Below are positions 1-8,414 of a DNA stretch of 64,000 nucleotides, piece after piece. Under the pieces are notes generated by a model, which saw nothing but the letters and a program-made list of their open reading frames with translations, was not told the DNA's origin and made no database searches. Origin of the DNA: Pseudomonas sp. PA27(2017) (lineage in GTDB: Bacteria; Pseudomonadota; Gammaproteobacteria; Pseudomonadales; Pseudomonadaceae); assembly GCF_001945445.1 (NCBI RefSeq), contig NZ_MSXW01000018.1, positions 1-64,000 of the forward strand. The letters run 5' to 3'. The translations under genes and the position numbers were made by a program. The stretch's first letter is position 1. The number at the start of each line of letters is the position of its first letter.

Positions 1-2
1 GC

Positions 3-131
3 TACCTCAAGCGTGGGCTCAAGCGAACAGAAGCCCTGACCATCCTGGCCCGTAAACTCGCTCGTATCGCCTTTGCGCTGATGCAGAAGCAGGTCGATTA
101 CAACCCCGAAAAAGGGGGATCCTTGACATAG
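3..131 (+). pseudogene. IS110-family transposase, C-terminal end (cut by window edge)
   Basis: An open frame enters from the left edge and ends at TAG 129-131. It encodes 42 residues that start YLKRGLKRTEALTILARKL and contain FALMQKQVDYNP. A basic helix followed by a short tail resembles the extreme C-terminus of IS110/IS116/IS902-type (DEDD) transposases, in which a similar phrase ends the Transposase_20 domain. Whether the upstream part is intact cannot be seen. The REP array starts within a few bases of the stop, so any insertion-sequence end must lie in or before it. The family call is from memory of the C-terminal pattern. Confidence 0.6.
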
Positions 132-134
132 AAT

Positions 135-457
135 CTCCCACAGGATCGCGAGAGATCATCGGGCCCGTAGGAGCCCCGACCCGGGGCGAAGCGATTGTGG
201 CCATACGACAGAATCTGCGTCACGGCCGCTATTCGCCGCGAGGTCACGGCTCCCACAGGATCGCGAGAGATCATCGGGCCCGTAGGAGCCCCGACCCGGG
301 GCGAAGCGATTGTGGCCATACGACAGAATCTGCGTCACGGCCGCTATTCGCCGCGAGGTCACGGCTCCCGCCGGATCGCGAGAGATCATCAGACACGTAG
401 GTGCCCCGACTCGGGGCGAATCTATTGTGGCCATCCGACAGAATTGTCGTCACGGCA
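135..457. repeat. Tandem array of three 115-bp REP-type units
   Basis: Units begin at 135, 250 and 365 with an exact 115-bp period. The first two are identical or nearly so; the third has diverged and breaks off near 457. Each unit holds a pair of inverted modules, GTAGGAGCCCCGACCCGGGG and, facing it, a module ending CGCGAGGTCACGGCTCCC, which is the classic doublet arrangement of Pseudomonas REP/REPIN sequences. Related doublets recur at 9.9, 42.0-42.4 and 44.2 kb. Open reading frames across the array are by-products of the repeat. Confidence 0.85.
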
Positions 458-607
458 GTCGATCGAGGGCAAACACGCTTTCGCAGGGCGCATGCGTTAT
501 CCGCTGGGGCCGCGTCAGGGCTACGGATTGACGCCGGAGGCGTTCGAAAAGAAGGAGCTGGCCGTAGCCATGGAGGTGGGGGAAAAGCTGAACGCCAGAA
601 AGCAGAA
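458..607 (+). other. Possible decayed coding remnant
   Basis: Between the REP array and a strong hairpin one forward frame reads RYPLGPRQGYGL and then a charged helical stretch, KKELAVAMEVGEKLNARKQKG. Its composition is protein-like, but it has no start of its own, no stop before the hairpin, and I recognise no family. It may be the 3' end of a gene truncated by the repeat or insertion-sequence activity to its left, or it may be non-coding. Confidence 0.2.
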
Positions 608-627
608 GGGGGAGCCGAGGCTCCCCC
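608..627 (+). terminator. Perfect 9-bp hairpin, terminator-like
   Basis: The arms GGGGGAGCC and GGCTCCCCC (608-616 and 619-627) are separated by two bases. They are followed by AAATCTTGTT, which is only a weak T-tract. The hairpin sits where a gene to its left would end, which supports the idea that the preceding stretch is a gene remnant. Confidence 0.4.
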
Positions 628-639
628 AAATCTTGTTCG

Positions 640-1114
640 AATCATCGTTCTTATTAGTGCTACCGGCCTTTTGTTCTTGTTTTAGCCGAGGCCTCCAAGC
701 GAGGCCAAGAGCGAACGGATTTGTTTGGACGCTGATGTTGCCGTGATCCTGAGATCCAACCCGTCTGTCGCTGCCTTACAAAGCAGTTTTATTGTTCTCG
801 ACCCGGTTGCGGTACAAGCCCGAGGGCGGTCCTCTCCAAAGAAATCAGTTAGCTGCGTCTCTGCGTTTTTGTCTTTCTTATGCTAGAGCCGTTGTCTTGT
901 TCTTGTTATCAGATGTGTCTTGTTATTTTTGTTGTGCGAGACATAGAGCATAACCTGTGCCAATTTTAGAATATCTATATTTATCAATGGCTTAGAATTT
1001 TCAGCGTTTTCCCTGGTGTGTTTTTGAGCACAAAAGCGTTACCGCACTACCCGCTTTGTTACCGTTTGATGTGTGCAACCCAATAGGTAGTGAAGAATAG
1101 GATTGATTCCCATC
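640..1114. other. AT-rich gap without a recognisable gene
   Basis: About 475 bases, clearly lower in GC than the flanks (for example around 880-1000), with no ORF having a plausible start and ribosome binding site on either strand. Nothing recognisable is present. It separates the insertion-sequence/REP debris from the hydroxyproline genes and holds no clear terminator for them. Confidence 0.4.
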
Positions 1115-2374
1115 TCAACCGCTCTGGGATGGCGTTTCCAGCTTCATCAGCGTGTCGATTCGCGCTGGGCTGAAGGGCGGGCGGGGCGCCGCTGGCTGCC
1201 AATCGAACAGATAGCGCGTGGCCGCACCGCATATCCGGCCCTGACAGGCTCCCATTCCACAGCGCGTTGCCAGTTTCGCCTCACGCCAGCTGCCATGGCC
1301 GGCCACGGCAGCGTAGGGCACGTCTTCGCAGCGACACAGCAAGGTGTCCGCATTGGCAAAGTTCTTGAACGCCGGGTCAAGGGCGAAGTACCGGTGCAGC
1401 GCATCGGCGAAACGCTTCCAGCGGGCGCGTGCTGGCCACAGCCGTTGGGCGGCCTCGCGGTTGCCGGCCGCCACATGCCCGGCGATACGCCCTTCCACCA
1501 GCGCCAGCTCGCTGCCCCCGAAGCCGGTGCATTCGCCGGCGGCATGGATGCCTACCACGCTGGTCGCCTGCCAGGTATCCACGGCGATGGCGTCGTTGGC
1601 CAGCGCGCAGCCGAAGGCCTGGCCCAGCCCGGTGTTGGCGATCAGCCCGAAGCCGCAGGCCAGGCGATCGCACTCCAGTTCCTCGACCCGAGCGCCGCGC
1701 TGCAGGCGCACGCCTTCCAGGCGATCCCTGCCCAGCGCGGTGGTCACCCGCGTGCCGGGCCGGTAGCCACGGTCGAACAGGCCGAAGGCCTGCAGCCATT
1801 TGTGCGGCCAGCGCGGCAGTTGCAGGGCGAAGCCGGCGACCGATCCTGCGGCGGCCTGCTCGGCGATGCGCAGCACCTTGGCGCCAGCCTGTTTCGCGGT
1901 GCTGGCACTGGCCAGCAACAGCGGGCCGCTGCCGGCGATCACGATACGCTCGCCTGTCACCGGTAGCCCGCCCTTGATCAGTGCCTGCAGGCCGCCTGCT
2001 CCGGTAACACCGGGCAGCGTCCAGCCGGGAAAGGGCAGTAACAGTTCGCGCGCACCGGTGCAGAGAATCAGCCGGTGATAGCCGATCACCCAGCCGCGCT
2101 CGGCATCCTCGACCAGCAGGCCGTCGCTCCCCGCCCTGGCCACCACGCGCGTGGCAGCATGGCGCTGGATGGCAGCGTGGTTATCCACGCCTTCACGCAA
2201 CAGCCGCGCCTGAGCCGGCACCCTGGTCTGCGCGCCATCACGCCAGATCTGCCCGCCGGGCAGTGGGTTGTCGTCGACCAGCACCACCCGGGCGCCGTCG
2301 CTGGCCGCAGCCAGGGCCGCCGACAGACCGGCCGGGCCAGCGCCGATGATCAGCACATCGGTGCTCTGGTTCAT
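1115..2374 (-). CDS. lhpE: D-hydroxyproline dehydrogenase, FAD/NAD(P)-binding alpha subunit (LhpE-like)
   Basis: A 419-residue flavoprotein subunit of the enzyme that oxidises cis-4-hydroxy-D-proline to the pyrroline carboxylate. A dinucleotide-binding GAGPAG lies near residues 10-16 (DVLIIGAGPAGLSAALAAAS), a second Rossmann motif (IVIAGSGPLLLASA) in the middle, and a cysteine cluster, CRCEDV followed by CGMGACQGRICG, at the C-terminus, which looks like a BFD-type [2Fe-2S] site. The ATG at 2374 overlaps the stop of the small ferredoxin-like gene (ATGA), which fixes the start. It is the last gene of an epimerase, FAD subunit, 2Fe-2S subunit, alpha-subunit series. Family assignment is firm; the substrate is inferred from the adjacent epimerase. 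Confidence 0.85.
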   Translation of the reverse strand: MNQSTDVLIIGAGPAGLSAALAAASDGARVVLVDDNPLPGGQIWRDGAQTRVPAQARLLREGVDNHAAIQRHAATRVVARAGSDGLLVEDAERGWVIGYHRLILCTGARELLLPFPGWTLPGVTGAGGLQALIKGGLPVTGERIVIAGSGPLLLASASTAKQAGAKVLRIAEQAAAGSVAGFALQLPRWPHKWLQAFGLFDRGYRPGTRVTTALGRDRLEGVRLQRGARVEELECDRLACGFGLIANTGLGQAFGCALANDAIAVDTWQATSVVGIHAAGECTGFGGSELALVEGRIAGHVAAGNREAAQRLWPARARWKRFADALHRYFALDPAFKNFANADTLLCRCEDVPYAAVAGHGSWREAKLATRCGMGACQGRICGAATRYLFDWQPAAPRPPFSPARIDTLMKLETPSQSG

Positions 2375-2607
2375 GGCCGGGTCTCCACCTGCATGCCGTC
2401 GCGACACAGGGTCTGGCAGGCCAGGCGGCGCAGGCCGTCGATGGTCACCCGGCATTCCTGGCACACGCCCATGCCGCACAAGGGCGCTCGGCGATCACCG
2501 CTCAGCGAGGTGCGCGTGCTGCCGTCGCCGCTCAGTGCCAGGGCGGCAGCGACCGTGGTGCCCGACGGTACGCTGAGTGGCCGGCCGTCCAGGTGCAAGT
2601 CAGGCAT
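2371..2607 (-). CDS. lhpF: D-hydroxyproline dehydrogenase, small [2Fe-2S] subunit (LhpF-like)
   Basis: A 78-residue 2Fe-2S ferredoxin-fold protein. The cysteines CGMGVCQECRV (C-x4-C-x2-C) plus a distal RLACQTLC are the ligand pattern of the small subunit in heterotrimeric sarcosine oxidase and hydroxyproline dehydrogenase complexes (SoxA N-terminal-like). It overlaps the FAD-subunit gene by 8 bp upstream and the alpha-subunit gene by 4 bp downstream, so translation is probably coupled. Its expected role is electron transfer between the two flavoprotein subunits. Confidence 0.85.
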   Translation of the reverse strand: MPDLHLDGRPLSVPSGTTVAAALALSGDGSTRTSLSGDRRAPLCGMGVCQECRVTIDGLRRLACQTLCRDGMQVETRP

Positions 2608-3715
2608 GGGCGTGTGCTCTCAGGTAACGTTCGGGCAGATAAGCGGCCGCCGGGATGGGTTCGGCCTCGCCCCCCATCAGCGCAGCGAGCAGATCGGCCG
2701 TCGCCGGGGCGGCGGTAACACCCAGCCCCTCATGGCCGACCGCCAGCCACAGGCCTGGCTGTGCGGGGTGCTGGCCGATCAGCGGCATGCCGTCCGGCGT
2801 GGCTGCACGAAAGCCCGCCCACGCACGAATGCCATTGAGGCGGGCCAGGCCGGGCGCATAGCTCGCGGCATGTTTGAGCATGCGCGCTAGCAGCCAGCCA
2901 TCCACTTCGGGATCCAGGTTATCGAACTGCCGCGAGGTACCGATGAACAGCTGGCCGGTCGGTCGCGGCTGGATATTGCAGGCCACCGAGGCGCCAGTGG
3001 TGTTGTGCACGCTGCTCAGGTAGCTCAGCTCGGTGATGGTGTGGGTGACCGGATGCGGGTAGCGGTCGGTGATCAGCAGATGGCCTTTCTTCGCCGCGAT
3101 GGGCAGCTCCGGGCACAGTTCCACGGCTTGAGTACCGTTGGCGAGCACCACGGCATCGGCAATCAACCAACTGCCGTCGTCGAGTCGCACGCGGTTGCCG
3201 TCGAGCTCCGTCACCTTGGCGCGCCGTTCTTTAATGCCGGGGGCATCGAGCATCCAACGTGCGGTGTTTGGTGCGTAGAGAATGCCGTCGTCCGGCAGGC
3301 GTAGGGCGCCATGCAAACCGTCGCGCAGGATCGGTTCCATCGCCTGCAGCGCATGGCCCGCCACCATTTCGCAGTGGATGCCTTCTTCGCGCAGGTTGAC
3401 GCACTTGGCCTCGGCCGCCGCCAGTTCCTGCTCGTTGGCGGCCAGCCACAGCGTGCCGTTGTTGCGGTAGGCGCAGTCGTCCGGCAGTTGCGGGCCCAGC
3501 TCGCGCCAGCGGCGCACCGAGTAGCGGCTGATATCGAGTTCGGCCTGGTTATCATCGAGTACCAGCAGGTGGCCCATGCCGGCGGCGGTGGCGCCATGCA
3601 GGCCGGCGTCGATCACCAGCACCTGCTGGCCACGGCGGGCCAGTTCGCGGGCGCAGGCGGCGCCGATGATGCCGGCGCCGATGACGATCGCATCGGCGAC
3701 CCGCGTCGGGTTCAT
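2600..3715 (-). CDS. lhpB: D-hydroxyproline dehydrogenase, FAD-dependent beta subunit (LhpB-like)
   Basis: A 371-residue DAO-fold flavoprotein. The N-terminus ([20 protein letters not shown]) carries the GxGxxG ADP-binding motif at about residues 13-18, and the C-terminal [20 protein letters not shown] is the usual FAD-contact region of glycine/D-amino-acid oxidases. It probably contains the catalytic site that oxidises cis-4-hydroxy-D-proline. The start at 3715 overlaps the epimerase stop (ATGA); a longer frame upstream only duplicates the epimerase in another phase. Gene order epimerase-B-F-E matches the lhp operon of P. aeruginosa as I recall it. Confidence 0.85.
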   Translation of the reverse strand: MNPTRVADAIVIGAGIIGAACARELARRGQQVLVIDAGLHGATAAGMGHLLVLDDNQAELDISRYSVRRWRELGPQLPDDCAYRNNGTLWLAANEQELAAAEAKCVNLREEGIHCEMVAGHALQAMEPILRDGLHGALRLPDDGILYAPNTARWMLDAPGIKERRAKVTELDGNRVRLDDGSWLIADAVVLANGTQAVELCPELPIAAKKGHLLITDRYPHPVTHTITELSYLSSVHNTTGASVACNIQPRPTGQLFIGTSRQFDNLDPEVDGWLLARMLKHAASYAPGLARLNGIRAWAGFRAATPDGMPLIGQHPAQPGLWLAVGHEGLGVTAAPATADLLAALMGGEAEPIPAAAYLPERYLRAHAHA

Positions 3716-4785
3716 GGGCGAATGCCCCAGGCGAAGGGGTCTTCCGGGTCGAGCAGCAGGGTGGCTTCGGCGCTGATATGGGCGCGCCCGCGGATGGTCG
3801 GAATCACCTTGTCGCCCTGCCACTGGTAAGTGCCCACGAACAGGCTGCCGATCACGCTGGCCTGGCGCCAGGTCTGGCCAGGCTGCAACTTGCCGTCGGC
3901 GGCCAGACAGGCCAGCTTGGCGCTGGTGCCGGTGCCGCAGGGCGAGCGGTCGTAGGCTTTGCCGGGGCAAAGCACGAAATTACGGCTGTCGGCTCGCAGC
4001 GAAGCTGCTGCGCTCGATGATGCGGCGTTGGGAGCAGGTGAAAAATGCTCATTTACAGCCAGTAAACTGCGCTTTTTCGCCAGCTCCCGCCTTGCCTCCT
4101 CGTCGCTCGCGACGCTTGGCTGCGAGCCTTCCGGCTGTTCATTTTCTGCAAACAGCTCGATATGGTCGATCAGGCCGCCGTCCTCGCCGCGAATGCCCTG
4201 GTCTTCCAGGGCCTTCTGCACGGCGAAGGTGTAGGCGGTCAGGGCTTCGACGTTGTCACCGGCAATACGCTGGCCGTGCTCGGCGATCAGGAAGAACCAG
4301 TTACCGCCCCAGGCAATGTCGCCCTGCACCAGGCCGTAGCCCGGCACCTGTAGCTCGACGCCCTGGCGATAGCGGTAGGACGGCACGTTGCGCACGCTCA
4401 CCGAGCGATCCTCGTGCAGGGTCGCCTCCACGGTGCCCACCGGCGTTTCGATCCGGTGCACGCCGGGGCCGATGCGGCCCATGTGGGCCAGCGACACCAC
4501 CAGGCCGATGGTGCCGTGGCCGCACATTCCGAGGTAGCCGGTATTGTTGAAGAAGATCACCCCGGCACAGGCATCGGGATCCACTGGCTCGCAGAGCAGG
4601 GCGCCGACCAGCACATCGCTGCCACGCGGCTCGAGCACCGCCGCAGTACGCCAGTGGTCATGCTCGGTGGCCAGGCGCTGCTTGCGCTCGGCCATGCTGC
4701 CTGTGCCCAGGTCGGGGAAACCGCTGATCACCAGCCGTGTCGGCTCGCCGCCGGTGTGGGAATCGATCACCTCGATGCGTTTCAT
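3712..4785 (-). CDS. lhpA: 4-hydroxyproline 2-epimerase with an internal in-frame insertion
   Basis: Interconverts trans-4-hydroxy-L-proline and cis-4-hydroxy-D-proline, the first catabolic step. Proline-racemase fold: the opening [17 protein letters not shown], the first catalytic Cys88 in [12 protein letters not shown], and the second, Cys283, in [11 protein letters not shown] are all present. At 357 residues it is about 49 longer than the usual 308-314. The excess (residues ~216-264, starting [12 protein letters not shown]) lies just before the second catalytic motif and is encoded by an inverted-repeat element (3991-4128). Both halves match the family in one frame, so the product may be functional with a surface loop, or impaired; sequence alone cannot decide. 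It heads the minus-strand hydroxyproline operon. Confidence 0.88.
   Translation of the reverse strand: MKRIEVIDSHTGGEPTRLVISGFPDLGTGSMAERKQRLATEHDHWRTAAVLEPRGSDVLVGALLCEPVDPDACAGVIFFNNTGYLGMCGHGTIGLVVSLAHMGRIGPGVHRIETPVGTVEATLHEDRSVSVRNVPSYRYRQGVELQVPGYGLVQGDIAWGGNWFFLIAEHGQRIAGDNVEALTAYTFAVQKALEDQGIRGEDGGLIDHIELFAENEQPEGSQPSVASDEEARRELAKKRSLLAVNEHFSPAPNAASSSAAASLRADSRNFVLCPGKAYDRSPCGTGTSAKLACLAADGKLQPGQTWRQASVIGSLFVGTYQWQGDKVIPTIRGRAHISAEATLLLDPEDPFAWGIRP
3991..4128. mobile_element. 138-bp inverted-repeat (MITE-like) element inside the epimerase gene
   Basis: The ends GGCTCGCAGCGAAGC (3991-4005) and GGCTCGCAGCCAAGC (reverse complement of 4114-4128) match at 14 of 15 positions. The interior is also largely self-complementary, with AGTTTAC and GTAAATGAGCATT flanking a short loop. 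The length is exactly 46 codons, so the host frame is kept. The core shares a scaffold with the repeat at 23615-23755, including AAGGCG, an AAGCG-AGT-TAC arm, ATGAGCATT and CAACGC. No transposase is encoded. Confidence 0.75.
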
Positions 4786-4898
4786 GGACGCTGCGCCTGT
4801 ATGCCCTTCGTAGGCTCACAGGGTGACGCCGGGCGAGACGCGCGGCTTGAGGGATTTGCATCGGCGCGATGACGAAATCGGCATAGCGCAGGCGGGCC

Positions 4899-5792
4899 TC
4901 AGCACCAGCCGTGGCTAACGCGCGCCACCGCATCATGGGCGTGCAGGCTTTCGGCGTGGGTCACCTGGATATGGAAGGCGGCGATGTCCGGCATCGCCAG
5001 TAACGCCTGGTGCAGGCGGCGAGCGGCGTCTTCGCAGAACATCAGGTTCTGGCCGTTGGCCAACGCGAAGGCCTGTTCATCGGCGCGTTTGACGGCGGTC
5101 TGCACGGCGGTACCCAGGGCGGCTTCGGCGCCGTCGAGCAGCGTCATAAAGGGCAGCGCGTCGGTTTCGTCGGCCAGGCGCACACGAATATGTGCATCGC
5201 TGCGCTGGCTGTGGGGCGTGGCGACGATGCCGGTGCTGCCCAGCCAGGCGTGCAGGGCGTCGAAATCCAGCGGGCGATCGGCAAAGTCATCGCTAAAGCG
5301 TTGCTGGATCAACTGCCGGGCGAGGGCGGCCGAGCAGGGGCAGGTCGATGAATAGGCCACCTGCAGACCCAGCTCCAGGTGGAAACCCGCCGGGTCGAGG
5401 CGGGCGTCGAGGGTCAGCGGGTAGGCCTTGTAGCCGGCCAGTGCGCTGATCAGCGCCGGACGGGGGATCAGCCAGTCGCCACGCAACTTCAGGTATGCGC
5501 ATTGCGAAAGCCCGTGGTGAGTGCCCAGAAAATCCTCTAGTACCCGGCGCAACAGAGCGGGCGACAGCGGTTCGTCCTGCAACGCGGCCAGAGCCAGATA
5601 AAGACGCGACATGTGGATGCCGCGCGTCTGGCCATCGTCCAGGCTGACGCCCGCGTCTATCCGGGCGTTGATCGGATGCTCGCCCAGTCGCACTGGCAGG
5701 GCGATGCCGCGCATGCCCACCCAGTCCAGCGGCGGGGTTGGGTGAGCACTGCGTTGTGCGGCGATATCGGGCAGGGTGGTCGAGCTGTTCAT
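4899..5792 (-). CDS. folE2: GTP cyclohydrolase FolE2 (type IB)
   Basis: Makes 7,8-dihydroneopterin triphosphate from GTP for folate synthesis. FolE2 can use metals other than zinc and substitutes for zinc-dependent FolE1 during zinc starvation. The 297-residue protein has the family TRGIHMSR motif near 56-63 and the metal/active-site CPCS at 151-154. The start ATG 5792 is preferred because GAGG lies 6 bases upstream; an in-frame ATG at 5816 has no ribosome binding site. It is divergent from dksA2 with a Zur-type palindrome between them, so repression by Zur when zinc is plentiful is expected. Confidence 0.93.
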   Translation of the reverse strand: MNSSTTLPDIAAQRSAHPTPPLDWVGMRGIALPVRLGEHPINARIDAGVSLDDGQTRGIHMSRLYLALAALQDEPLSPALLRRVLEDFLGTHHGLSQCAYLKLRGDWLIPRPALISALAGYKAYPLTLDARLDPAGFHLELGLQVAYSSTCPCSAALARQLIQQRFSDDFADRPLDFDALHAWLGSTGIVATPHSQRSDAHIRVRLADETDALPFMTLLDGAEAALGTAVQTAVKRADEQAFALANGQNLMFCEDAARRLHQALLAMPDIAAFHIQVTHAESLHAHDAVARVSHGWC

Positions 5793-5833
5793 CGGCTTCC
5801 TCTGAATGTTCGGCATGACAATACTTGGTTTAA

Positions 5834-5848
5834 TGTTATGTTATAACA
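5834..5848. promoter_or_regulatory. Zur-type operator shared by folE2 and dksA2-zigA
   Basis: TGTTATGTTATAACA is a perfect 6-3-6 inverted repeat in an otherwise GC-rich region and closely resembles the Zur box of gammaproteobacteria. It lies 42 bases before folE2 and 24 before dksA2, so one repressor dimer could control both directions. All genes around it are of zinc-sparing or zinc-handling type, as expected for a Zur target. Confidence 0.85.
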
Positions 5849-5871
5849 ATTGAATCGAGTTCGAGCCCATC

Positions 5872-6276
5872 ATGACTGCCGATGAATTGCTGGCCCTGCC
5901 TGCCGAGGCCTACCTGAACGACGCTCAGCAGGCGTTCTTCCGTGACCTGCTGATCCGCCAGCGCGAGGAGTTGCAACAGCGCATCGACGAAGAGTTCGGC
6001 GAGCTGCGGGAGCAGGAACGCCCCGCCGACGAGGCCGATATCGCCAGCCGCGAAGAACAGCGCCAGTGGCAACTGCGCCTGCTGGAGCGGGAAAAGAAGC
6101 TGCTCGACAAGATCGACCAGGCCCTCGAACGCCTGGCTCGAGGCGAGTACGGCTGGTGCCGGGAGACCGGCGAGCCGATCGGCCTGCGGCGCCTGCTGCT
6201 GCGGCCTACCGCCACCCTGTGTATCGAGGCGAAAGAGCGCGAAGAACAGCGCGAACGCCACCAACGTGACCTGTGA
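5872..6276 (+). CDS. dksA2: DksA2, zinc-independent DksA/TraR-family transcription factor
   Basis: A 134-residue RNA-polymerase secondary-channel regulator acting with ppGpp. It has an N-terminal coiled coil ([12 protein letters not shown] and following) with acidic tip residues and a C-terminal globular region. The zinc-finger cysteines of canonical DksA (two CxxC pairs) are reduced here to WCRET and LCIEA, one cysteine each, which is the hallmark of the DksA2 paralogue that folds without zinc and replaces DksA in zinc-limited P. aeruginosa. It starts 24 bases after the Zur palindrome, with zigA 26 bases downstream. Confidence 0.9.
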   Translation: MTADELLALPAEAYLNDAQQAFFRDLLIRQREELQQRIDEEFGELREQERPADEADIASREEQRQWQLRLLEREKKLLDKIDQALERLARGEYGWCRETGEPIGLRRLLLRPTATLCIEAKEREEQRERHQRDL

Positions 6277-6302
6277 ACCCTGATGCCGATGAGGACCCCG
6301 CC

Positions 6303-7505
6303 ATGCCCGACCGCCTTCCCGTTACCGTGCTTTCCGGCTTTCTCGGAGCCGGCAAGAGCACTCTGCTCAACCATGTGCTGAAGAACCGCGACGGCCTGCG
6401 CGTTGCGGTGATCGTCAACGACATGAGTGAAATCAACATCGACGGCAGCGAGGTGCAGAAGGGCGTCAGCCTAAACCGCGCGGAAGAGAAGCTGGTCGAG
6501 ATGAGCAATGGCTGCATCTGCTGCACCCTGCGCGAAGACCTGCTCGAGGAGGTCAGCAAGCTGGCCCGCGACGGTCGCTTCGACTATCTGCTGATCGAGT
6601 CCACCGGCATTTCCGAACCGCTGCCGGTGGCCGAGACCTTTACCTTTCGCGACGAGCAGGGCCAGAGCCTCGCCGATCTGGCGCGCCTTGATACGCTGGT
6701 CACGGTGGTCGACGGGGTGAATTTCTTGCCCGACTTCCAGGCCGCGCAGAGCCTGGCCAGCCGCGGTGAAACCCTGGGCGAGGAAGACGAGCGCTCGATC
6801 ACCGACCTGCTGATCGAGCAGATCGAATTCGCCGACGTACTGCTGATCAGCAAGATCGACCTGATCAGCCAGGCCGAGCGCGAAGAACTGACTGCCATCC
6901 TGCGCGGCCTCAACACCCGCGCCAGGATCGTGCCGATGAGCATGGGCGCGGTACCGCTGGAGGCCATTCTCAACACCGGCCTGTTCGACTTCGAGCGCGC
7001 CGCCGAGTCGCCCGGCTGGCTCAAGGAGTTGCGTGGCGAGCACGTGCCGGAGACCGAGGAATACGGCATCGCGTCCAGCGCCTACCGGGCGCGGAGGCCG
7101 TTCCACCCGCAGCGATTCTTCGATTTCCTCAGCCGCGAGTGGACCAATGGCCGGCTGCTGCGCTCCAAGGGTTTCTTCTGGCTGGCCAGCAAGTATCAGG
7201 AGGCGGGCAGCTGGTCCCAGGCCGGCGGCCTGATGCGCCATGGCCTCGCCGGGCGCTGGTGGCGCTTCGTGCCGAAGAGCCAGTGGCCCCAGGACGATGA
7301 CGCGCTCAAGGGCATCATCCGCCAGTGGGACAAGGCCAGCGGTGATTGCCGCCAGGAATTGGTGTTCATCGGCCAGCACATCGACTTCGCCCAACTGCAC
7401 GCCGAATTGGACGACTGCCTGCTCAGCGATGCGGAAATGGCCGCCGGTACCGAGAACTGGCTGCGCCTGCCCGACCCGTTCGGCCCCTGGCAGGAGGCCG
7501 CCTGA
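6303..7505 (+). CDS. zigA: ZigA-type COG0523 GTPase (zinc metallochaperone)
   Basis: A 400-residue G3E GTPase of the CobW/COG0523 family thought to deliver zinc to client enzymes under starvation. Walker [10 protein letters not shown] lies at 12-20, the metal-binding CICC at 71-74, and an SKID guanine-specificity motif and a CobW C-terminal domain follow. The start ATG 6303 follows GAGGA by 7 bases; a GTG at 6273 overlapping the dksA2 stop is possible but lacks a ribosome binding site. It overlaps the DUF1826 gene by one base and is probably co-transcribed with dksA2 under Zur control. Confidence 0.88.
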   Translation: MPDRLPVTVLSGFLGAGKSTLLNHVLKNRDGLRVAVIVNDMSEINIDGSEVQKGVSLNRAEEKLVEMSNGCICCTLREDLLEEVSKLARDGRFDYLLIESTGISEPLPVAETFTFRDEQGQSLADLARLDTLVTVVDGVNFLPDFQAAQSLASRGETLGEEDERSITDLLIEQIEFADVLLISKIDLISQAEREELTAILRGLNTRARIVPMSMGAVPLEAILNTGLFDFERAAESPGWLKELRGEHVPETEEYGIASSAYRARRPFHPQRFFDFLSREWTNGRLLRSKGFFWLASKYQEAGSWSQAGGLMRHGLAGRWWRFVPKSQWPQDDDALKGIIRQWDKASGDCRQELVFIGQHIDFAQLHAELDDCLLSDAEMAAGTENWLRLPDPFGPWQEAA

Positions 7506-8149
7506 TGCTGGCACTGAAGACCAAGCCGGCGCCGCTGCAGGTCAGCAGCGAGCGCATCGACGTGTTGGGCGAGGCCCTGCGCGATGAGGTCAACCTGGCA
7601 GTCTGGCAGCGTCAGTTGCCCGAGCATCTGGCCACATTCGCCAGCAGCTTGCTGGCTCAGGGCGAGCCGCTGGCCGAATCGCTGAGCATCGAACTGGCCG
7701 ATCCGGAGGCCGAGCCGGTGCTGCATGGGCTGCTCGGCGGCTACAGCGACCTGCCCGGCCAAGCGGCGTTTCTGGCGGACGTCGCCTGGCTGGTGCGTGC
7801 CTATGCCTGCCTGCTCGATGCGCGCCGTATCGGCCTGCGCCTGCGCGCGTTGGATGGCGCCATGTGCCCGCGCTTTCACGTCGACCACGTGCCGCTCCGG
7901 CTGATCACCAGCTACGCCGGCCCCGGTAGTCAGTGGCTGGCCGAAGGCGACCTGCCGCGTCAGCTGTTGGGCGGCACGCAGGCGTTGCCCAAGGCGAACG
8001 CAATGATCGAGCAGATCGGTTGTGGCCATGTGGCGCTGGTCAAAGGTGAGCGCTGGGTAGGCAACGAAGGGCGCGGGCTGATCCATCGCTCGCCGGCCTT
8101 GCCGGCCGGTGAGCGTCGTCTGCTGCTGACCTTGGACTGGCTGGCCTGA
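7505..8149 (+). CDS. DUF1826-domain protein
   Basis: A 214-residue cytoplasmic protein of the DUF1826 family, biochemical role unknown. Conserved features include CPRFHVDHVPLRLITSYAGPGS, with His and Asp residues suited to metal binding, and HRSPALPAGERRLLLTLDW at the end. That pattern resembles 2-oxoglutarate oxygenase-type cores, but this is only an impression. Start and preceding stop share an A (TGATG), so it is coupled to zigA and likely part of the zinc-starvation response, as its orthologues are in other pseudomonads. Confidence 0.8.
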   Translation: MLALKTKPAPLQVSSERIDVLGEALRDEVNLAVWQRQLPEHLATFASSLLAQGEPLAESLSIELADPEAEPVLHGLLGGYSDLPGQAAFLADVAWLVRAYACLLDARRIGLRLRALDGAMCPRFHVDHVPLRLITSYAGPGSQWLAEGDLPRQLLGGTQALPKANAMIEQIGCGHVALVKGERWVGNEGRGLIHRSPALPAGERRLLLTLDWLA

Positions 8150-8158
8150 ATCGCGGAC

Positions 8159-8185
8159 AAAAAAATGCTGCGCCTGGGCGCAGCA
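8159..8185 (-). terminator. Rho-independent terminator on the minus strand
   Basis: The stem TGCTGCGC/GCGCAGCA (8166-8173 and 8178-8185) with a 4-base loop is followed on the minus strand by seven Ts (8159-8165). It lies 10 bases past the DUF1826 stop. By its T-tract it terminates transcription coming leftward from the gene at 8414-8767, although the stem could also slow forward transcription. Confidence 0.75.
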
Positions 8186-8262
8186 ACATCGCCACCGGGC
8201 CTGTCCGGTAGCCAAGAGAGACTGTATTAACGCCGATGGAGATGACGATTGAATGACGGCTT

Positions 8263-8414
8263 GGAATCTGTTCACGATCTGTGTGTGCATGGAGCCGCAG
8301 CTACAAGGCAATGGCAGCCGTTCGCCGCTCCCATAGATATTGCACCGATGACCGCCCTGCCGCTTGGCTGCCAAAATCGGCGAACCTGGGTTTGAAAGAT
8401 TGTGAACAGGCTCT
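8263..8414. mobile_element. Inverted-repeat element A (MITE-like), touching a stop codon
   Basis: The ends GGAATCTGTTCACGATC (8263-8279) and AGAGCCTGTTCACAATC (reverse complement of 8398-8414) match at 13 of 17 positions. The interior (GCTACAAGGCAATGGCAG, CGCTTGGCTGCCAAAAT) parallels that of element B at 9820-10064. The right end runs into the TAA stop (8414-8416) of the neighbouring minus-strand gene. No coding capacity. Confidence 0.65.

Noticed and set aside
195..746. A 183-codon forward frame across the 115-bp REP array
   Set aside because: It is periodic with the repeat, has Arg/His-rich composition and no ribosome binding site; only its end (458-607) has any protein-like character.
3983..4138. 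CGGCTGT on both sides of the lhpA insertion as a 7-bp target duplication
   Set aside because: The two copies lie 149 bases apart, so removing one copy plus the element would shift the reading frame; the match is probably chance.
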